A stretch of 64,000 nt of DNA from Blastobasis lacticolella (GCA_905147135.1 LR990044.1:16248122-16312121); one strand, 5' to 3'. Shown: positions 11,269-23,555, counted from the stretch's first letter. Numbers and translations are program-made. The notes: generated by a model not told the origin, from the letters alone.

Positions 11269-12590
11269 GTATAAATACAAAAAGTACCTCTTGTTAAACC
11301 GTGAGTTTGATTCATTCGTTTTCCATGATTATTCTGCCCTGTGTGTTCACTGCAGCAATAGCATTCCATTGTGTTTTCGTCGAAGCTAAACAATTTTGCT
11401 TTGTTTAGATCCGGTTCAAACTTTTTCTACTATTTTTTCAAGTAACAGCAATGGAATATGCATGATATTTTTATTTCGTAATCAATATTGATTGATGGAT
11501 TAATATGTGTGTTAAGTAAGGTTTAATAATATGAAAGAAAAGGGCGCCAAAGGACGTGATAATTCTTCCGACTTCCGATATAGCTTGTGACGATTTTTAG
11601 GTAAAAAAAACGGTAACTTCGCATAGGAATCAGACATCATACTACCACTTGTACCTTGTCGGTACACAAATCGCCGTCGCACTGGTTACTCTTTTTGTGT
11701 ACAATTTTCTAGTCCCTCAAAGTATTTGTCGTTTTAATTTTTCAGTCTGCTTGTGACATGGTTTGGGTATCTGTTTTGTAAGCCTTTTCATTGAAACTTC
11801 GCAAAAATTGAGTAAACTGGGAGTTATTACTCCATGAAAAGTTATTTATATTTATGAGTACTTGGGCTCAAGGGGCTGGTTCCCCTTTACTTGGCTACCA
11901 CCAAAGACCTTGTTATCAAGGGGCTTTTAATTTTGATTACGTCCACTAAAGGAAAGGATTTTAATTACAAGTCTTCTCCTGAAATAGGTGTTTGATAAGA
12001 AAATCTACGACATTTTCAACATCAACCTTTAATGAAATGATTTTAAAGTAATAAATATTTTTACAGACTGTCGTGACGTTTACGTACCGTACGTTAGTTT
12101 TTAATAGTAACAAAAATTTTATAATTATCGAAGAATCTCTTTATACAATTTGTGATATCCCCTCTTTTTGTAAATTAGACCACACCTGTCACTTTATATG
12201 TAATGTTCTTAAATACAGAAAATATTTACATTTGACAATAAATATTTATTTTAATACATAAAATAATCTTACTCCCTGTGTCTTGTATGGTCTGAGCAGA
12301 CCAAAACGTTATAAACTAAACACAAATAGATTCATTTAGTACCCGACATTTGTATCCAAGTAATAACTTCGTGAGATGCTAGAATACAAACCTTAATGTT
12401 TTTGAGGCATTGAGGTATATTTTAATTTTATTGTAGAAAAGTTTTTTCATCATGACACATATTCTTTACATATCGTGGTAAATTGAAAGAGGGCTCAGTT
12501 ATGCCATACACTGACATGTCTTCAAAATAATATATAAAGTAAACTACTAACGCTATGGATAAAAAGAAGAAGACGCATAATACTTTATTT
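11269..12590. other. Gene-free AT-rich stretch
   Basis: No recognisable gene or repeat was identified. Confidence 0.4.
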
Positions 12591-12594
12591 ATTT

Positions 12595-12735
12595 ATATCA
12601 GCCTGAATCATCCCACTGCTGGGCAAAGGCGCCCCCCCCTTTTATTCCATACTTCGTGATCGTATGCTATGGTTTGCTAGTCCCAGTCGAATGCCAACAA
12701 CTCGTCTCTCCGTCGTTTTTTGGGACTGCCGCTAT
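12595..12735 (-). mobile_element. LINE 3' end (minus)
   Basis: Begins with CCTGAATCATCCCACTGCTG and GGCAAAGGCGCCCCCCCC, then CGTGATCGTATGCTATGGTT. This is the reverse of a common untranslated LINE end in Lepidoptera (family recalled, not computed). Confidence 0.5.
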
Positions 12736-13972
12736 ATCGACTTTACTAGTAATTATATCATTAAATATGTAAATGACGGTAGGTAGTAGGTAGGTTGTGA
12801 ATTTATCTCTATAAAAATAAATAAATTAAACAATTAATCTGTGCAAGTTATTTCAATAGAACTAGCAAAATTATTATTTAAATATTTTTAAACCTTCATT
12901 TATTTTTTTAAGAGTTGACAATAAGTCCTTCAGACTATCTCATACAAACACAGCTAGCAAATTGTAGGACATTGAAGTATTAAGTCAATTTACCCTACAG
13001 CACTTTTAACTGGCGTCGCCTATTTGGCATAGTGGAAATAAGCTGTAGTATGGCTGACACCGTTGCAAATTATATGTTCTCAGAAACTTCTGCTTATTTT
13101 AGAGAAAATGAATATTCAAGCAACTCAAGATACATATTCATTACATTTCGCTTGCCAAACGCCCCTTGTAGACACAGGTACTTTGATTGTAAATTGCATA
13201 ACTCAATACAAATACTTGCTATTTCATTAATGTAAATACGAAATATTTACAGGTATTATAGAGTAAATAATATTGTTTATATTAAATCAATCCATAGAAT
13301 AAACACAATAAAATAATAAACAGGTTGTGGTCTCAAAATATTTGAAAGCATCTTTAAGAATTTTCATAAATACTTACGTTTATCATGTACCATCTTTATT
13401 AATATTTACATTATTTTACACTAGATTTCAATTAACTACTTTTAATATTCATCGAACTAATTTACAGATATTTTTGAATAGATTTGTAACAAGAAAAATA
13501 AGTATTTAATATATTATTTTACATTATTGACAAATTTAGGTTTTTCTTATAGAAAAGTAGAATAGTAATTCCAGTTCAAATTGTATTAGGTACATAATTT
13601 TCTTAATTTTAAAATATGGATACTTAATTTCCTAGCTTAAAATTATATCACATTTCTTTAAACGAATAATTACTTATTATTTACAAAATTATGTTAACTA
13701 TAAATGTTGTTTACCTTATATTAACTATTAATAGTAGTACCTTATACTTCTAAGTACCTCATAATTACCATAATTTGTCACAATGCTAAGACAAATATTA
13801 AATGACTTCTTGTAATCATTTTTACGAGTAATTCCCATAAATTTCCGTAAATTGAGTCATTTTGATACATTTCTATTATATTATTGTTAGTGGTGCCAAT
13901 GTTACGGTTACAGAAAAGAAATATTGTTTGTGAGAGAGAAAATGGTCCGTAATTACATAATTAGGGTACGTC
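12736..13972. other. AT-rich DNA downstream of connectin
   Basis: Very AT-rich. It must contain the connectin 3' UTR and poly(A) site, but several candidate minus-strand AATAAA signals exist and none can be singled out. No other gene was recognised. Confidence 0.45.
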
Positions 13973-16900
13973 TTACAAACAGAATAAATCCAAACTCAAA
14001 CTTGGTATCAACAAAGGAAACAGGAAAATGAGGAAGTTTCCTTTGATAGTTGTCGAGATAGATGCTTGTATAAGATTTCTGTAATCTTTCGCTTCATTCT
14101 GAGACGGATAAGTGTACGTTCGATCGGTCACTGTCTTCACGTCCTGGGGACAGGGCAGTAATTCTACGGGTATTTGCAGCAGCGTTCTATCATTTTCCTT
14201 TTTCGCTAATTTAGGCTCTTCAATATAGGTGTCATCTGTTTCATCGTGAACCAAGTCATCAACGGTATCTGAGTACTCTTTGGCATCGCTTTTATCGTCA
14301 ACCACGTAAAGATTATTCGTATTGATGATACTTTTTTCGAAATATGCCAATTGCGAATTGAGTGAGGGATCAATGGTGAACTTGCAAATGAAGTTCTCGA
14401 GAGATGAACGTACCTTCACACTCTTGGCCTCATGCCTGAGCCGATGCATCCAGGCCAAGTGACAGTCACAGTCGAAATTGTTCCCTGAAACAATGAGAAT
14501 TTCAATTAGTTTAATGAATTGAATTATTGGCGCCTAGATAGACGACTCCTAATACTGATTGATTTTCATTTGAGAACTTAACTCAATTAGAGAGGAAAAG
14601 AAAGTAAGATCAAGTGAAATATTAAAAGCTTTTACGTTCATTTGCAAGATTGCGGCGCTTATTGAGAAATGGATTTCGTATATTAATCAAGATAATGTTG
14701 ACGCTTTTCTTTGTCCCAAAAGCAGATAATGATTACGATTGTATTAATTGGGTACAAATACTTAGAATAATTACTGCCATTGAAATACTTAGAAAGATAT
14801 AACCTATTGCACTGGCGCGATAAGAAAATATAAATATGTAACATAGCCTCAGGTTAACTTTGGTACCTATAATAAACTCTAAAAGTTATAAAAAAATACC
14901 GTCACGGGGCCCTACACTGTTTAACCAGTCTCCGGGACCCCAGCGGAAGACTGGTCAACTTTGCTTCGCCAATGGTATTAGGAAGCACACCTGAGCCTCA
15001 TAATACCGTCTTATACATCATGATTGGTGAGCTCATTGCGGAGCTGTAATTCGACTAGCCTCAAAGCACGAAACGGTCATCCATCGGTTTTCGGTCTCGC
15101 AAGCACGTTGCGACTAGACCAGACTAGGCTAGACCGCTCTAAGCACGGGTTCCACTTCAAATTATTGACGACGTGAGTGATCAATATAGTATTAGTTAGA
15201 GGTCCCCGGTTCGAGTCCCGGCAGTACAGAAATTGAATTGATGAATTTTTATTTTTGTTACGGGTTTGGGTGTTACTATGTACAATAAATATGTAAAAGT
15301 AGGCCAAGAACTCAGGTTCCTTTGACAGATTGCTAAAAATGAGTATACTTAACTTATTTTACTGGCAATAATAAACAAAATAGGGTGAATATGACTGGAT
15401 GCTATTGAGTAGTCTAATAAGTAGCCATCGTTATATTGTACATCTTCTAAAATTTGTCGGTTTAAACTTTCAAACTTTGGCGCCAACGTCAACTACGTCA
15501 AATGTTGACAAGAATTGTATTTCCATGAAGTCACCTTAGTTAGTTGTAAGGGAATATATACATATTTAAAACGTCTACAAGGTAAGGCAACCAAAGCACA
15601 AGTATCGTTTCGTTAGAGGTTAGATTTTTTGGAATTGAGCGCTATTTGGATTTGTTCAAAATTAGATAGCGCTATGTAGATTTATTTGTTCAAAATTATT
15701 TCATTATTTACAGAGTTCATAGTAAAGTGGTGCCCAGTAGCACTACAGCAGTTATTAATTTATTTTCATCTTTTAGATAAATAATAATGATCTTGGCCAT
15801 AATTTTCCGGTTGTATTAATGCGCGCGAGGGCCTAGGGTCCGCCTTGACCATGATCCAGGATTTGACAGATCAGGTAAATACTTTAGATACATGAGTGAA
15901 ATCTAAATAGAATCGCAGATGTGTTGGGCGACAATTATCACTTTAGTATACTTCAGTACTAGTATTCTCCTCTGCCTATACGAGCCTCAGACATTCTTAA
16001 TGAAACAACTTTTAACGTATTATTCGCGGTTTTATATTTATCATTTTATTACGATATTTTGGTCACTTTAGAGTAATATCATGTTGACTGATAGACTTTG
16101 TCTTTAAAAGTGAAAAAAATATTGTGTTATTCTACTGCCCAGTACGTTTCGTTAAATTAGGTGTTCAGTGAGCATAATAATCATCTTGCATCTTGAGAGC
16201 ATCTTGGTGTTAATTTCCCGGTTATGCTATTCATCCGTTAACAGTTGTTTCATTTGGAATACTTCATTAGATACCACTTACATAATAAAGTGGGCTGTCT
16301 ACTCGTATGTCGCCAAGTAAACAAAATCCAACCCTCCAGCTCTCATATTCAGGCCAACAAAGGTCAGAAGGTTTTACATTGTTGAACCGAGCTAGCGTAA
16401 TAAAAATATCATTAAGGTAAAACTTTTAAGTACAAAATCAACTTACCATCTAATAGGATGAAGCTATTCTTATTCTTCAAGTTATCGTAAATCGGTCGTA
16501 GATTTTCAAAGGTGAATCTTTGCAAGTTGTTATATCTTAAATCTAAGGCGGAGAGTCCTCTGACGCCTTCAAACAAGCGCCCAGCTAGAGTGACAAGTTT
16601 GTTATGGCTTAGACTTAACTTTCGTAACTGCGATAATCCATCGAAGGTTCTTTGTGCCATATTATGAATCTCATTATAATCTAGTAGTAATTCTTGCAGG
16701 TTCCATAATTCCGTAAATGTAAATGAATTTAGTACTGATAATTTATTTCTTCTTAAATCCAAGCGCTTGAGATTAGCTAGTCCATCGAAACACTGTTGTC
16801 TCAATTCGCTTATATTGTTTCTATCCAATTCTAATTCTAATAAATTAACAAGATATCTAAATGTACCATCTTGTATAATACTAATATTATTACTAGTGAG

Positions 16901-17470
16901 ATAAAGTTTTTGTAATACAGGTAACTCGTAAAACGTGTCGGTAACGAGTTCCTTTATTCTGTTCTCATCTAGTGTTAGCACTGTTAAGTTTGGCAGATTG
17001 TAAAAAGAATGCTTTCCCAGCACTTCTATTTTGTTCTTAGTCAATGTCATTTCCTGGACTGATGTTAAATTCATAAATGTATTTGTTTCAATCTTTGGTA
17101 TGGAGCTGTACTTTATGCTGAAGTTTTTGAGTCTCTTCAAATATTGCAATACTCTTGATGGTACGAAGCTTAAACCCCCATCTGCTCGGACGTTGAATGC
17201 TAATATTTCTATATTTGACTGAGAAGAGAAGCTGGACCATAGTAGGTCTGTTTTCAAAATGCCTCCGTTGAACACCCAGCATTCTGTTTTTACTGCTTCG
17301 TTTATCTCTTGGCTGTGTTCGCAGTAACAATGCACTTTCGAGTCTCGGTCGTTGATATCGCAGATATTGATCGCAGCTGGAATAACCTTTTGCTTCCTCC
17401 TGTTCGCATCCAGGGCCTCTATTGCAAACAGCAACAGTAGCAAGGCAGCGGGTACCCTATGAGCCCGCAT
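13973..17470 (-). CDS. Con: Connectin-like leucine-rich-repeat adhesion protein
   Basis: The coding sequence joins 17470-16447 and 14484-13973 (minus), giving 511 residues; the phase-1 junction is GATG|GTAAGT and TTTCAG|GGAA. Residues 1-22 are a signal peptide (MRAHRVPAALLLLLFAIEAL). Cysteines 37, 48, 50 and 64 form a short N-terminal cap with VHCYC and ECWVFNGG. About ten leucine-rich repeats span residues 70-335 and carry several N-glycosylation sites (NLT, NIS). Exon 2 begins with the C-terminal LRR cap NNFDCDCHLAWMHRL. A long acidic, probably disordered linker follows, and the last 20 or so residues are hydrophobic (FLIFLFPLLIPSLSLDLF), as in GPI-anchored proteins. Connectin is a homophilic adhesion molecule on subsets of motor neurons and muscles in Drosophila. 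The identity rests on the ten-repeat plan, the N-terminal motifs and the tail; another insect LRR adhesion protein is possible but less likely. The frame is intact and the start is the first ATG after a splice acceptor. Confidence 0.85.
14895..15065 (+). repeat. Dispersed repeat copy inside intron
   Basis: Shares ordered blocks with 7135-7295 in the opposite orientation (TTAACCAGTC, CCCCAGCGGAAGAC, CTTTGCTTCGCCAA, TTCGACTAGCCTCAAAG). Confidence 0.6.
15150..15250 (+). mobile_element. Second type of tRNA-derived SINE (fragment)
   Basis: GGTCCCCGGTTCGAGTCCCG at 15201-15220 is a clean B-box-like sequence. The A box region is decayed and there is no acceptor-stem pairing, so it is a SINE head rather than a tRNA gene. 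Confidence 0.5.
15793..15893 (-). mobile_element. SINE fragment in intron
   Basis: Body and tail part of the main SINE family (CCTAGGGTCCGCCTTGACCA, TGATCCAGGATTTGACAGAT). The tRNA-like head is missing, so it is 5' truncated. Confidence 0.65.
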
Positions 17471-17479
17471 ACCTTCTAC
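17471..17479 (-). promoter_or_regulatory. Con: 5' UTR end after a splice acceptor
   Basis: On the minus strand, TTTCTTTTGTTACAG is followed by GTAGAAGGT and then the ATG. This is a polypyrimidine tract and AG acceptor 9 bases before the start codon, so at least one noncoding upstream exon exists. No first exon or promoter was identified. Confidence 0.7.
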
Positions 17480-20400
17480 CTGTAACAAAAGAAATTTCTT
17501 TGTTAAAGAATTTCATATTTAAAAAAAATTATATCTTTGACATAAAATTAATTTTTTTCTAAATGATCTGGTATTTTCTCTAGACATAAGTTAATAACTA
17601 CCCGAACTTGACATTCATCTAACGTGAAAATATAAATTTAAATAGTTTAAAACAGAAGATATTTTTCAGCAATTGACAAAATAAGAAATTAATTACATTT
17701 TGTAATAAAAACTTCGAGAAGTCAAAGCAAGTATGACAGAAATATTCGCAGTCCTTTAATTAAAGTATTTTAATGAAAACGCCTCGAGCTTCGCATCAGT
17801 GCCGTTAGAAGATTAAAAATTAAGTGAAATGTTTTGTCAAAGTATTAGAAGTAAGACAGAAGCCCTACAAAAGTAACTTAAAGAAAACGACGTTTCTTTT
17901 CCTTCGCTAATGATTTTAACACAAAATAAAAAACGGTCCTCATCTTAACCAGAGAATTACAACTCATGGAATTATTTATTTAGTTTTGGAACAGAGTTTG
18001 CTCATAACTCTGAGTCACAGAGCACTGAGTAAACTAATCAAAACCAAATAGGATCATTTTAATGGGTATCTATACGATCCATCAAAATAAGTTAACTCTA
18101 AGACCTTAATTTATGATATTTTGCACTTCTCATACATAAACTTAATTAAGTTATTACAAAGTTGTACCCATTAGCACATCAGAGCAAACTGAGCATTCAA
18201 CTTAGAAATGGCCTGTTAATTAACTGCTTAACTATCTTCACCCTCCATATTTCAGGTACGTAACTTTGTTACACCAATTTTGTGTTACTAGTCATTACTG
18301 AACCTTATCTTGTTGAGATAGAGCTCCAATCGGCACTCTCCTGGCTTACATTGTTAACATGCTTTTAGGTCAGTCAACCCTTTCAGAAACAATACAGTTA
18401 CACTTCTTTTTTGTTACTACACTAACATACCATCAAAGACGCATTATGACCACGCGAGAAGTCGTTAATGTTTTTGTGTATACGGATAAGTGGAATGGAA
18501 TACCGATGCGTAAAGGATCTGAAATAAATTGCTTCAAACAAATTACGTTTCAAGTCTATGGGCTAGATGGAGCAGCGTCTTCCGCGTGATAGTCGGAGGA
18601 AAGAAATTCGGTTGCAGGAAGCCTTGGAAGGACCTCATAGCCGCAATAGTTATAGCAGTGGATATCTCGAGCTTTTGGCGATTAAGGTAGGACCGACTAG
18701 AAATTATATTTGTCTCGTGCGTAGTTCCGCTGCTGCCTTTAAATTATGTTTTACAATTTGGTACACATAATACTTGGTCGCGTAGCTTCTTCGCTGGTAC
18801 ACCTAGTGTGACCTTCGGAGCCCGTTTATACTTCGCCGCTTACAAACTGTACAGAAAACGCGTACGCGTTGTATCCGCATAGTCACCGCGTAGCAATCGT
18901 CTGTGTGGGCTCTAATGATGATGTTTATCATAAAATATTTTGTTTGAATTTAGATGACTTGATGATTATCAATTCAATAATATGTAGTTATACCTATCAA
19001 TAAAACCCTTATTTAACATGAGAGCCAAAAATAATAAAATCCTCACACTAGAAAATATTTAAAAGTGGACGGGTAACGATTGATAAAAATTTTACAATAA
19101 CGAATCCTAAATTCTTTTTTACGACTCAATGAACGAATACTAGCAAAAGGAAACTGAACAATAAGTGTATCTTAGACCCTAGCCTTCCACACAACTCCCA
19201 AAACTGTGTCCAACTGAGAAAGCTGACTTCGTAAAATTCAGTGGAAACGAACAAACTGAAAAGTCAACATTTGTTAAAGCACCTCTGTACCCAATACCGA
19301 ACGTGACTCCAGAATTTATAGGTTGCAATACCATCTGAATTTAAAATTAGCTAACATGAAATTGTAACAAATGGCAATGAAATAAAAATGAATTTATTTC
19401 GACGCGCTCAGTGTTGATTAAACACTATTATAGCAACGTTCATGATTATTGCGTTTTGGTGAAATTGTAGGTACTATATTTGAAGGTAAATAATGGCCAT
19501 GAAATAAAAATTATTTACTTCTACGCTTTTATTATAGCAACATTAATGATTGTTGCGTATTGGTAATTTAACAAATTGGTAATTATTAATTCGAAATAAA
19601 GTTTCATTCACAATAAATTTACTACATTATTGAAAGCTACTACATTGACAAATCAACCAACTCATCGCTCTTCATTACTAATAATTATTACTGGCAATAT
19701 GAATATTTATGCAAAAAACCGCCGTATCAGTGTTAGGCATCCTGTTTAATATATAACTAGAAATAATTCCAAGCAATTTTTCGAGGCTACAAGCTCCAGC
19801 GACGGCGGCTGCGAAATTCCTTGTTGATATAATGTCACAAAGAATTTTTTTTGGGAGTAAAGCCGAGTAATAAATTTTCAAGACGCTCTTTCAAGCCTTT
19901 GTTTCATTAAGATGTGATACTACAGCAAAAACTTGAAAGAGAATTGCGGCTTATTTTAACTCTTTCTTCCACAGATATTTTTAAATGAAACCATTTTTCT
20001 TGGCCTATTCAAATATTACGCGTGCGAACGTTGTTAATTGAATGAACACAGCGTACATTATTTACAAGTTATTGTATTCATGTTCTAACACTTGGTTGAA
20101 AAGGCTGGAAAATGGTTTCTTTTGTGTAGTATGTATAATTATTTACAGGTTGAAAAGGATTGAAAATGTCTTCTTTTGTTTAGTAGTATATAAGGGCTGA
20201 AAGAAGTTTTCTGTATTTGGATATTTTATTCGCAATATTTTTGAATGAGGGAAATTCTGAAGAACATATTTCCTCTATTTCATTATTCAGCATATTTATA
20301 TTTGATCTGAGATTTATACTTATATATTGTACTCAATTACCTTCGTCCTACGTTTCCGTGACGTTATTGTCAAATCTATTGATAATCACGTTTACGAAGC

Positions 20401-20583
20401 TAGTATTATTGCTAACAAAGTCAAAGTATTGTTGCGAATGGCAAAATGTCAGTAGTTTAGGACACGTAGGTGTAGGACTCGTGTCATGATGGTTCTAAAA
20501 TGTAAGATTCTCTATATTAGGTATAGTGAAAACTGAAGAAAACCGCGTCATTTTGAGATTTAAATACCTAGATTTATAGCTTT
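17480..20583. other. Upstream / 5' intron region of connectin
   Basis: AT-rich and mostly free of recognised repeats. It probably lies within the first intron of connectin. A GC-richer patch at 18780-18910 (GTCGCGTAGCTTCTTCGC, ACGCGTACGCGTTGTATCCG) may be the end of an unknown DNA element. No exon was found. Confidence 0.4.
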
Positions 20584-20626
20584 CGGAATTTTGCTGTACC
20601 TGTGCTACAGGTACAGCAAAAATCCG
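20584..20626. repeat. Long perfect-loop hairpin
   Basis: TTTTGCTGTACCTGT (20589-20603) and ACAGGTACAGCAAAA (20607-20621) are perfect 15-base arms with the loop GCT. With one mismatch they extend to 20-base arms ending in CGG and CCG. The loop is too short for a typical microRNA precursor; an inverted-repeat element remnant is likelier. Confidence 0.65.
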
Positions 20627-21388
20627 GCCTCAGCCTTGGTTTTGGCCAATTTCAAGATTCTAGTACCTAGTAGTTTTTAGTGAGTGCGCTTACAATATAC
20701 CTATAAATGTGTAAAAGAAGCGACTTAGAGGGCAAATTTTTTCATAGCTCAGAATTCATACGACCACCAGCCTTGAATAAGTAGTAATAGACTAATAATG
20801 TATAAGTAGTAATGGAAAACCTGATGTACCTGATAGACCAGCTTAACTATAAGAAGTATGGAAACAGCGCAGAATGGATTTTGATGGGGTATTCACAGTT
20901 TGGTATTTTGGGGTCCAACTTAAAATCTAGGTAATGTTTCATCTAATTCGGTTGGATTATAGTACCTCTCCGTAATACTAGCTTTCATACATTAGAGAGG
21001 TCATTCAAAATGGTCGCTCGGGGAAAAGATAAACTGCCCTAAACACGATTTCCACGCGGACGAAGTCGCGGGCAAAAGCTTGTAAAATAATAATTCTACT
21101 TGATTACGATACGAAATACCAGTAACAGAACACTGAAAGTTTATTTCACTTTTACCTCTTTTAGTGAACATTCCATCACAAAACAATACGAATACCCAGT
21201 CCAACACCGATTTCGTTTAGAACACACGCGTCAAAGGCTCGACTGAAGTGGGCTTTCACCGGGCGACATTCAAAGACAGCTGGTAAACCGTTGAACGCAG
21301 TGCAGTGGGGAAATCAAAATTCTAGAAACAGGATCGGTGTGAGCATGATTGCCTTTGTGCCCCAGCCGCGTCCTCGTGATATGGTTCA
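20627..21388. other. Gene-free stretch
   Basis: No gene seen. GCGGACGAAGTCGCGGGC near 21056 matches the Helitron-like 3' end motif. Confidence 0.4.
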
Positions 21389-21419
21389 TAGGGTTGCCAA
21401 CTATTAAAGATCAAATATA

Positions 21420-21600
21420 CACATCACAGCCTATAACAGTCCACTGCAGGACTTTGGGCCTCTCCCACGAAAGGGGAGGTTATTGCCATAATCTCCACGC
21501 TTGCCAGGCGGGTTGGAGATCTCAGTGTTATAAATATAACAATGGAAAACGCTGCTGCCATTTTTCAGCCTATGGAGACTAGATTTTTTGCCTCGAAAAT
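21420..21600 (-). mobile_element. GAT-tailed retroposon, truncated copy with TSD
   Basis: Bounded by perfect 10-base direct repeats ATCAAATATA at 21410-21419 and 21601-21610. The left end reads CACATCACAGCC, the decayed reverse of the GTGATGATG tail of the family. Body: CCACTGCAGGACTTTGGGCC, CCATAATCTCCACGCTTGCC, AATGGAAAACGCTGCTGCCA. It is the same family as 43423-43698 but 5' truncated. Confidence 0.8.
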
Positions 21601-21716
21601 ATCAAATATAGTATTTCGAATTCAGTAGCCATAAAAATATAGTAGATAGGGAATTTATTAAAAATTAATAACATTTTTAATAAAATATATTTAGTATAAA
21701 TGCAATCTTCAAAGGC

Positions 21717-21772
21717 TTTCCATCAGGCGGCCAGGCTTGCCTGTTTGTCTGCCGTATAATATAAAAAAAGTA
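21717..21772 (+). mobile_element. LINE 3' end fragment
   Basis: Contains CTTTCCATCAGGCGGCCAGG and TTGCCTGTTTGTCTGCCGTA, then an A-rich end. It is the shared LINE tail, strongly 5' truncated and lying inside the MITE. Confidence 0.6.
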
Positions 21773-22479
21773 GTTAGCTGGACCAGGACTGGTGTTTAAT
21801 TAAGTTATTTCTAAATTCTTAACATTAAAATTCTAAACGCATTCCGTTTTACGGTAAGTGATACTGATAAGCGACTTTGCTGATGAAATTTAGTAGTTTA
21901 GCCTACTATATTAAATTTTAAAATAATAGTAGACGGAAACCAAAATCAGTAGGATATTTACTATATTATATAGTAGGGTTGGCAACCCTATCATGACACC
22001 GCGCTCTTCGCTCGTCTGTGCGTCCCCATAGGTATTGTAGTTACTAGCTAGTGTCGCTCAGTGCAATTTAGTCCCGTTTCAAGAATATTTGGACCGGCAA
22101 ATATGTGTCAGGCGCCTGTTATGCTTACTACAAACATTGTTTTGTTCTGAATTTGTGCGCCGTGTGTATTTTTCGCGTATTGCGCCGGTGCTTTTGTGTG
22201 TTTGCCTTGGATTTTGGATTTCGTTTGCAATTTAAATACTGTGTTTTTATGAGCTATAAAATTTGTGAAAGGTCGATAAAATATATTTAAAAGCAAACAT
22301 AGTTAAGCTAGTTAAACCACAATATGGGCAGCTGTCATCACGAATTGAAATCGAGGTACGTGAAATGCAAATGGAAGTATATATCAAGATAAATAAACAC
22401 TTTATTGCTCATATAAAATCACTTATACTTTATAAGTTACAAATATTTATATTGCGGGAATGCTTTTCGACAAACCAGA

Positions 22480-22712
22480 AATCGTCCAGGAATCGTTTTT
22501 CGCTAGTACGATTCGGATGTGGAATGAGCTCCCAGCCACAGTGTTTTCTTTGGACTATGACATGTGATCGTTCAAGAGGTATATTAGAGGTCTCTTCAGA
22601 GGCAGGCAACGCATTGGTGACTCCCCTGGTGTTGCTGATGTCCATAGGCGGCGGTGACTACTTTCCATCAGGTGGCCCGCTTGCCTGTTTGTCTGCCGAA
22701 TAAAATAAAATA
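22480..22712 (+). mobile_element. LINE 3' end with ORF2 C-terminus
   Basis: At 22496-22560 the frame reads FFASTIRMWNELPATVFSLD and then hits a stop. R(M/L)WNELP is the usual near-C-terminal motif of jockey/CR1-type ORF2 proteins. The untranslated end GGCGGCGGTGACTACTTTCC and an AAAATAAAATAAA tail follow. This is the best-preserved copy of the tail found at eight other sites here, and may belong to the same LINE group as the reverse transcriptase at 1-1140. Confidence 0.75.
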
Positions 22713-23545
22713 AATCTGGGGGTCATTCAAGATGTTATGCATATACTAAAGCTAAATCTTGCTCATGACGAGCACCTCATTTCGCCTAAACCGGTTCGGA
22801 AGCCACTCCGAAACATGGTCTAACTTGCGCAAACCAAACACAAACCTTACACAGCCTTACCTGCCAACCTTAAAACACCCTCAATTATATCCAGACATCA
22901 GCATCATCGAACAACAGACGAAGATAAAAGCTTTCGTACCTATATTGACCTAAAACATGCACGCTTTGAGAATCATGAATCATGTTCTGCTGCAGAATTC
23001 CGATACCAATTATAGATTAAGGCCCACAGAGACGTCTATGTCAGTGAATTGGAACTCTCGTCACCACTACCTATGTACACTACCCTTAACAAAATACGGC
23101 CATATCAACTTAGCAACAGAAAGCCTCTTCAAATTAATTGTCTCATTAATCGGGATTCTTGTCACGATTTTTATTGCTTTCACCTCGACATTAACAAATA
23201 ATCAAAACACTGTCGAAAAAAAGTGCGTGGATTAAAAAGATTTGTATATTAGACATTGTTATTTCACCTCACCTTAGATCAACTACAACTAAAGTCTAAG
23301 ACCATCACATAAGGCATAAAGTATCGCTTTCCACACATACTCAGCAGTCATACACGAACATTAGGAGAAAAAATGAGATCGCAATCGTGCTTTAATTTAT
23401 TTTATTTATTTAATCCTTACAATATTTCGTACATTCTGTCTTACTTATATTTACCCTGCCAAACTGCATAACAGTTTGTTGGCAATGGTGTTTCTCTCGT
23501 AATATAATCCGGATAACGCTTACAACTAGTTAACACATTCATCAC
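22713..23545. other. Gene-free stretch with two weak frames
   Basis: Plus-strand frames at 22759-22953 and 22957-23235 were considered. The second has a hydrophobic stretch (LIVSLIGILVTIFIAF), but neither shows a family motif or splice signals. Confidence 0.35.
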
Positions 23546-23555
23546 TTAGTTTTAC

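Larger units (their letters stand above)
14485..16446 (-). other. Con: Connectin intron
   Basis: GT-AG intron of 1,962 bases in phase 1, dividing the last repeat from the LRR C-terminal cap. It carries retroposon debris: a dispersed repeat at 14895-15065, a second tRNA-like SINE at 15150-15250, and a fragment of the main SINE at 15793-15893, with a piece of its tail near 16185-16225. Confidence 0.8.
21391..21988. mobile_element. MITE with nested retroposons
   Basis: GGGTTGCCAAC at 21391-21401 and its reverse complement GTTGGCAACCC at 21978-21988 are perfect 11-base ends, each flanked by TA. Inside lies a GAT-tailed retroposon copy (21420-21600) and a LINE 3' tail fragment (21717-21772). Without the first insertion the element would be about 407 bases. 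It has no coding frame. Confidence 0.65.

Noticed and set aside
15195..15225. Possible tRNA gene in the connectin intron
   Set aside because: Only the B-box side is intact; no cloverleaf could be drawn.
16412..16446. Connectin reading continued past the splice donor
   Set aside because: The frame runs on only 11 codons beyond GGTAAGT; the donor and the matching acceptor at 14485 restore the LRR C-terminal cap.
17031..17330. Frames antisense or out of frame to connectin
   Set aside because: They are shadows of the LRR-coding exon.
17471..17488. Upstream start for connectin (MLQVEG)
   Set aside because: It is a TTG codon lying in the 5' intron, before the splice acceptor AG at 17480-17481.
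20584..20626. microRNA precursor
   Set aside because: Loop of three bases and stem of about 20 pairs are too small for a canonical precursor.
22759..23235. Two plus-strand frames with a hydrophobic stretch, considered as an envelope-like or membrane gene
   Set aside because: A stop separates them, there is no signal or family motif, and composition fits chance frames.
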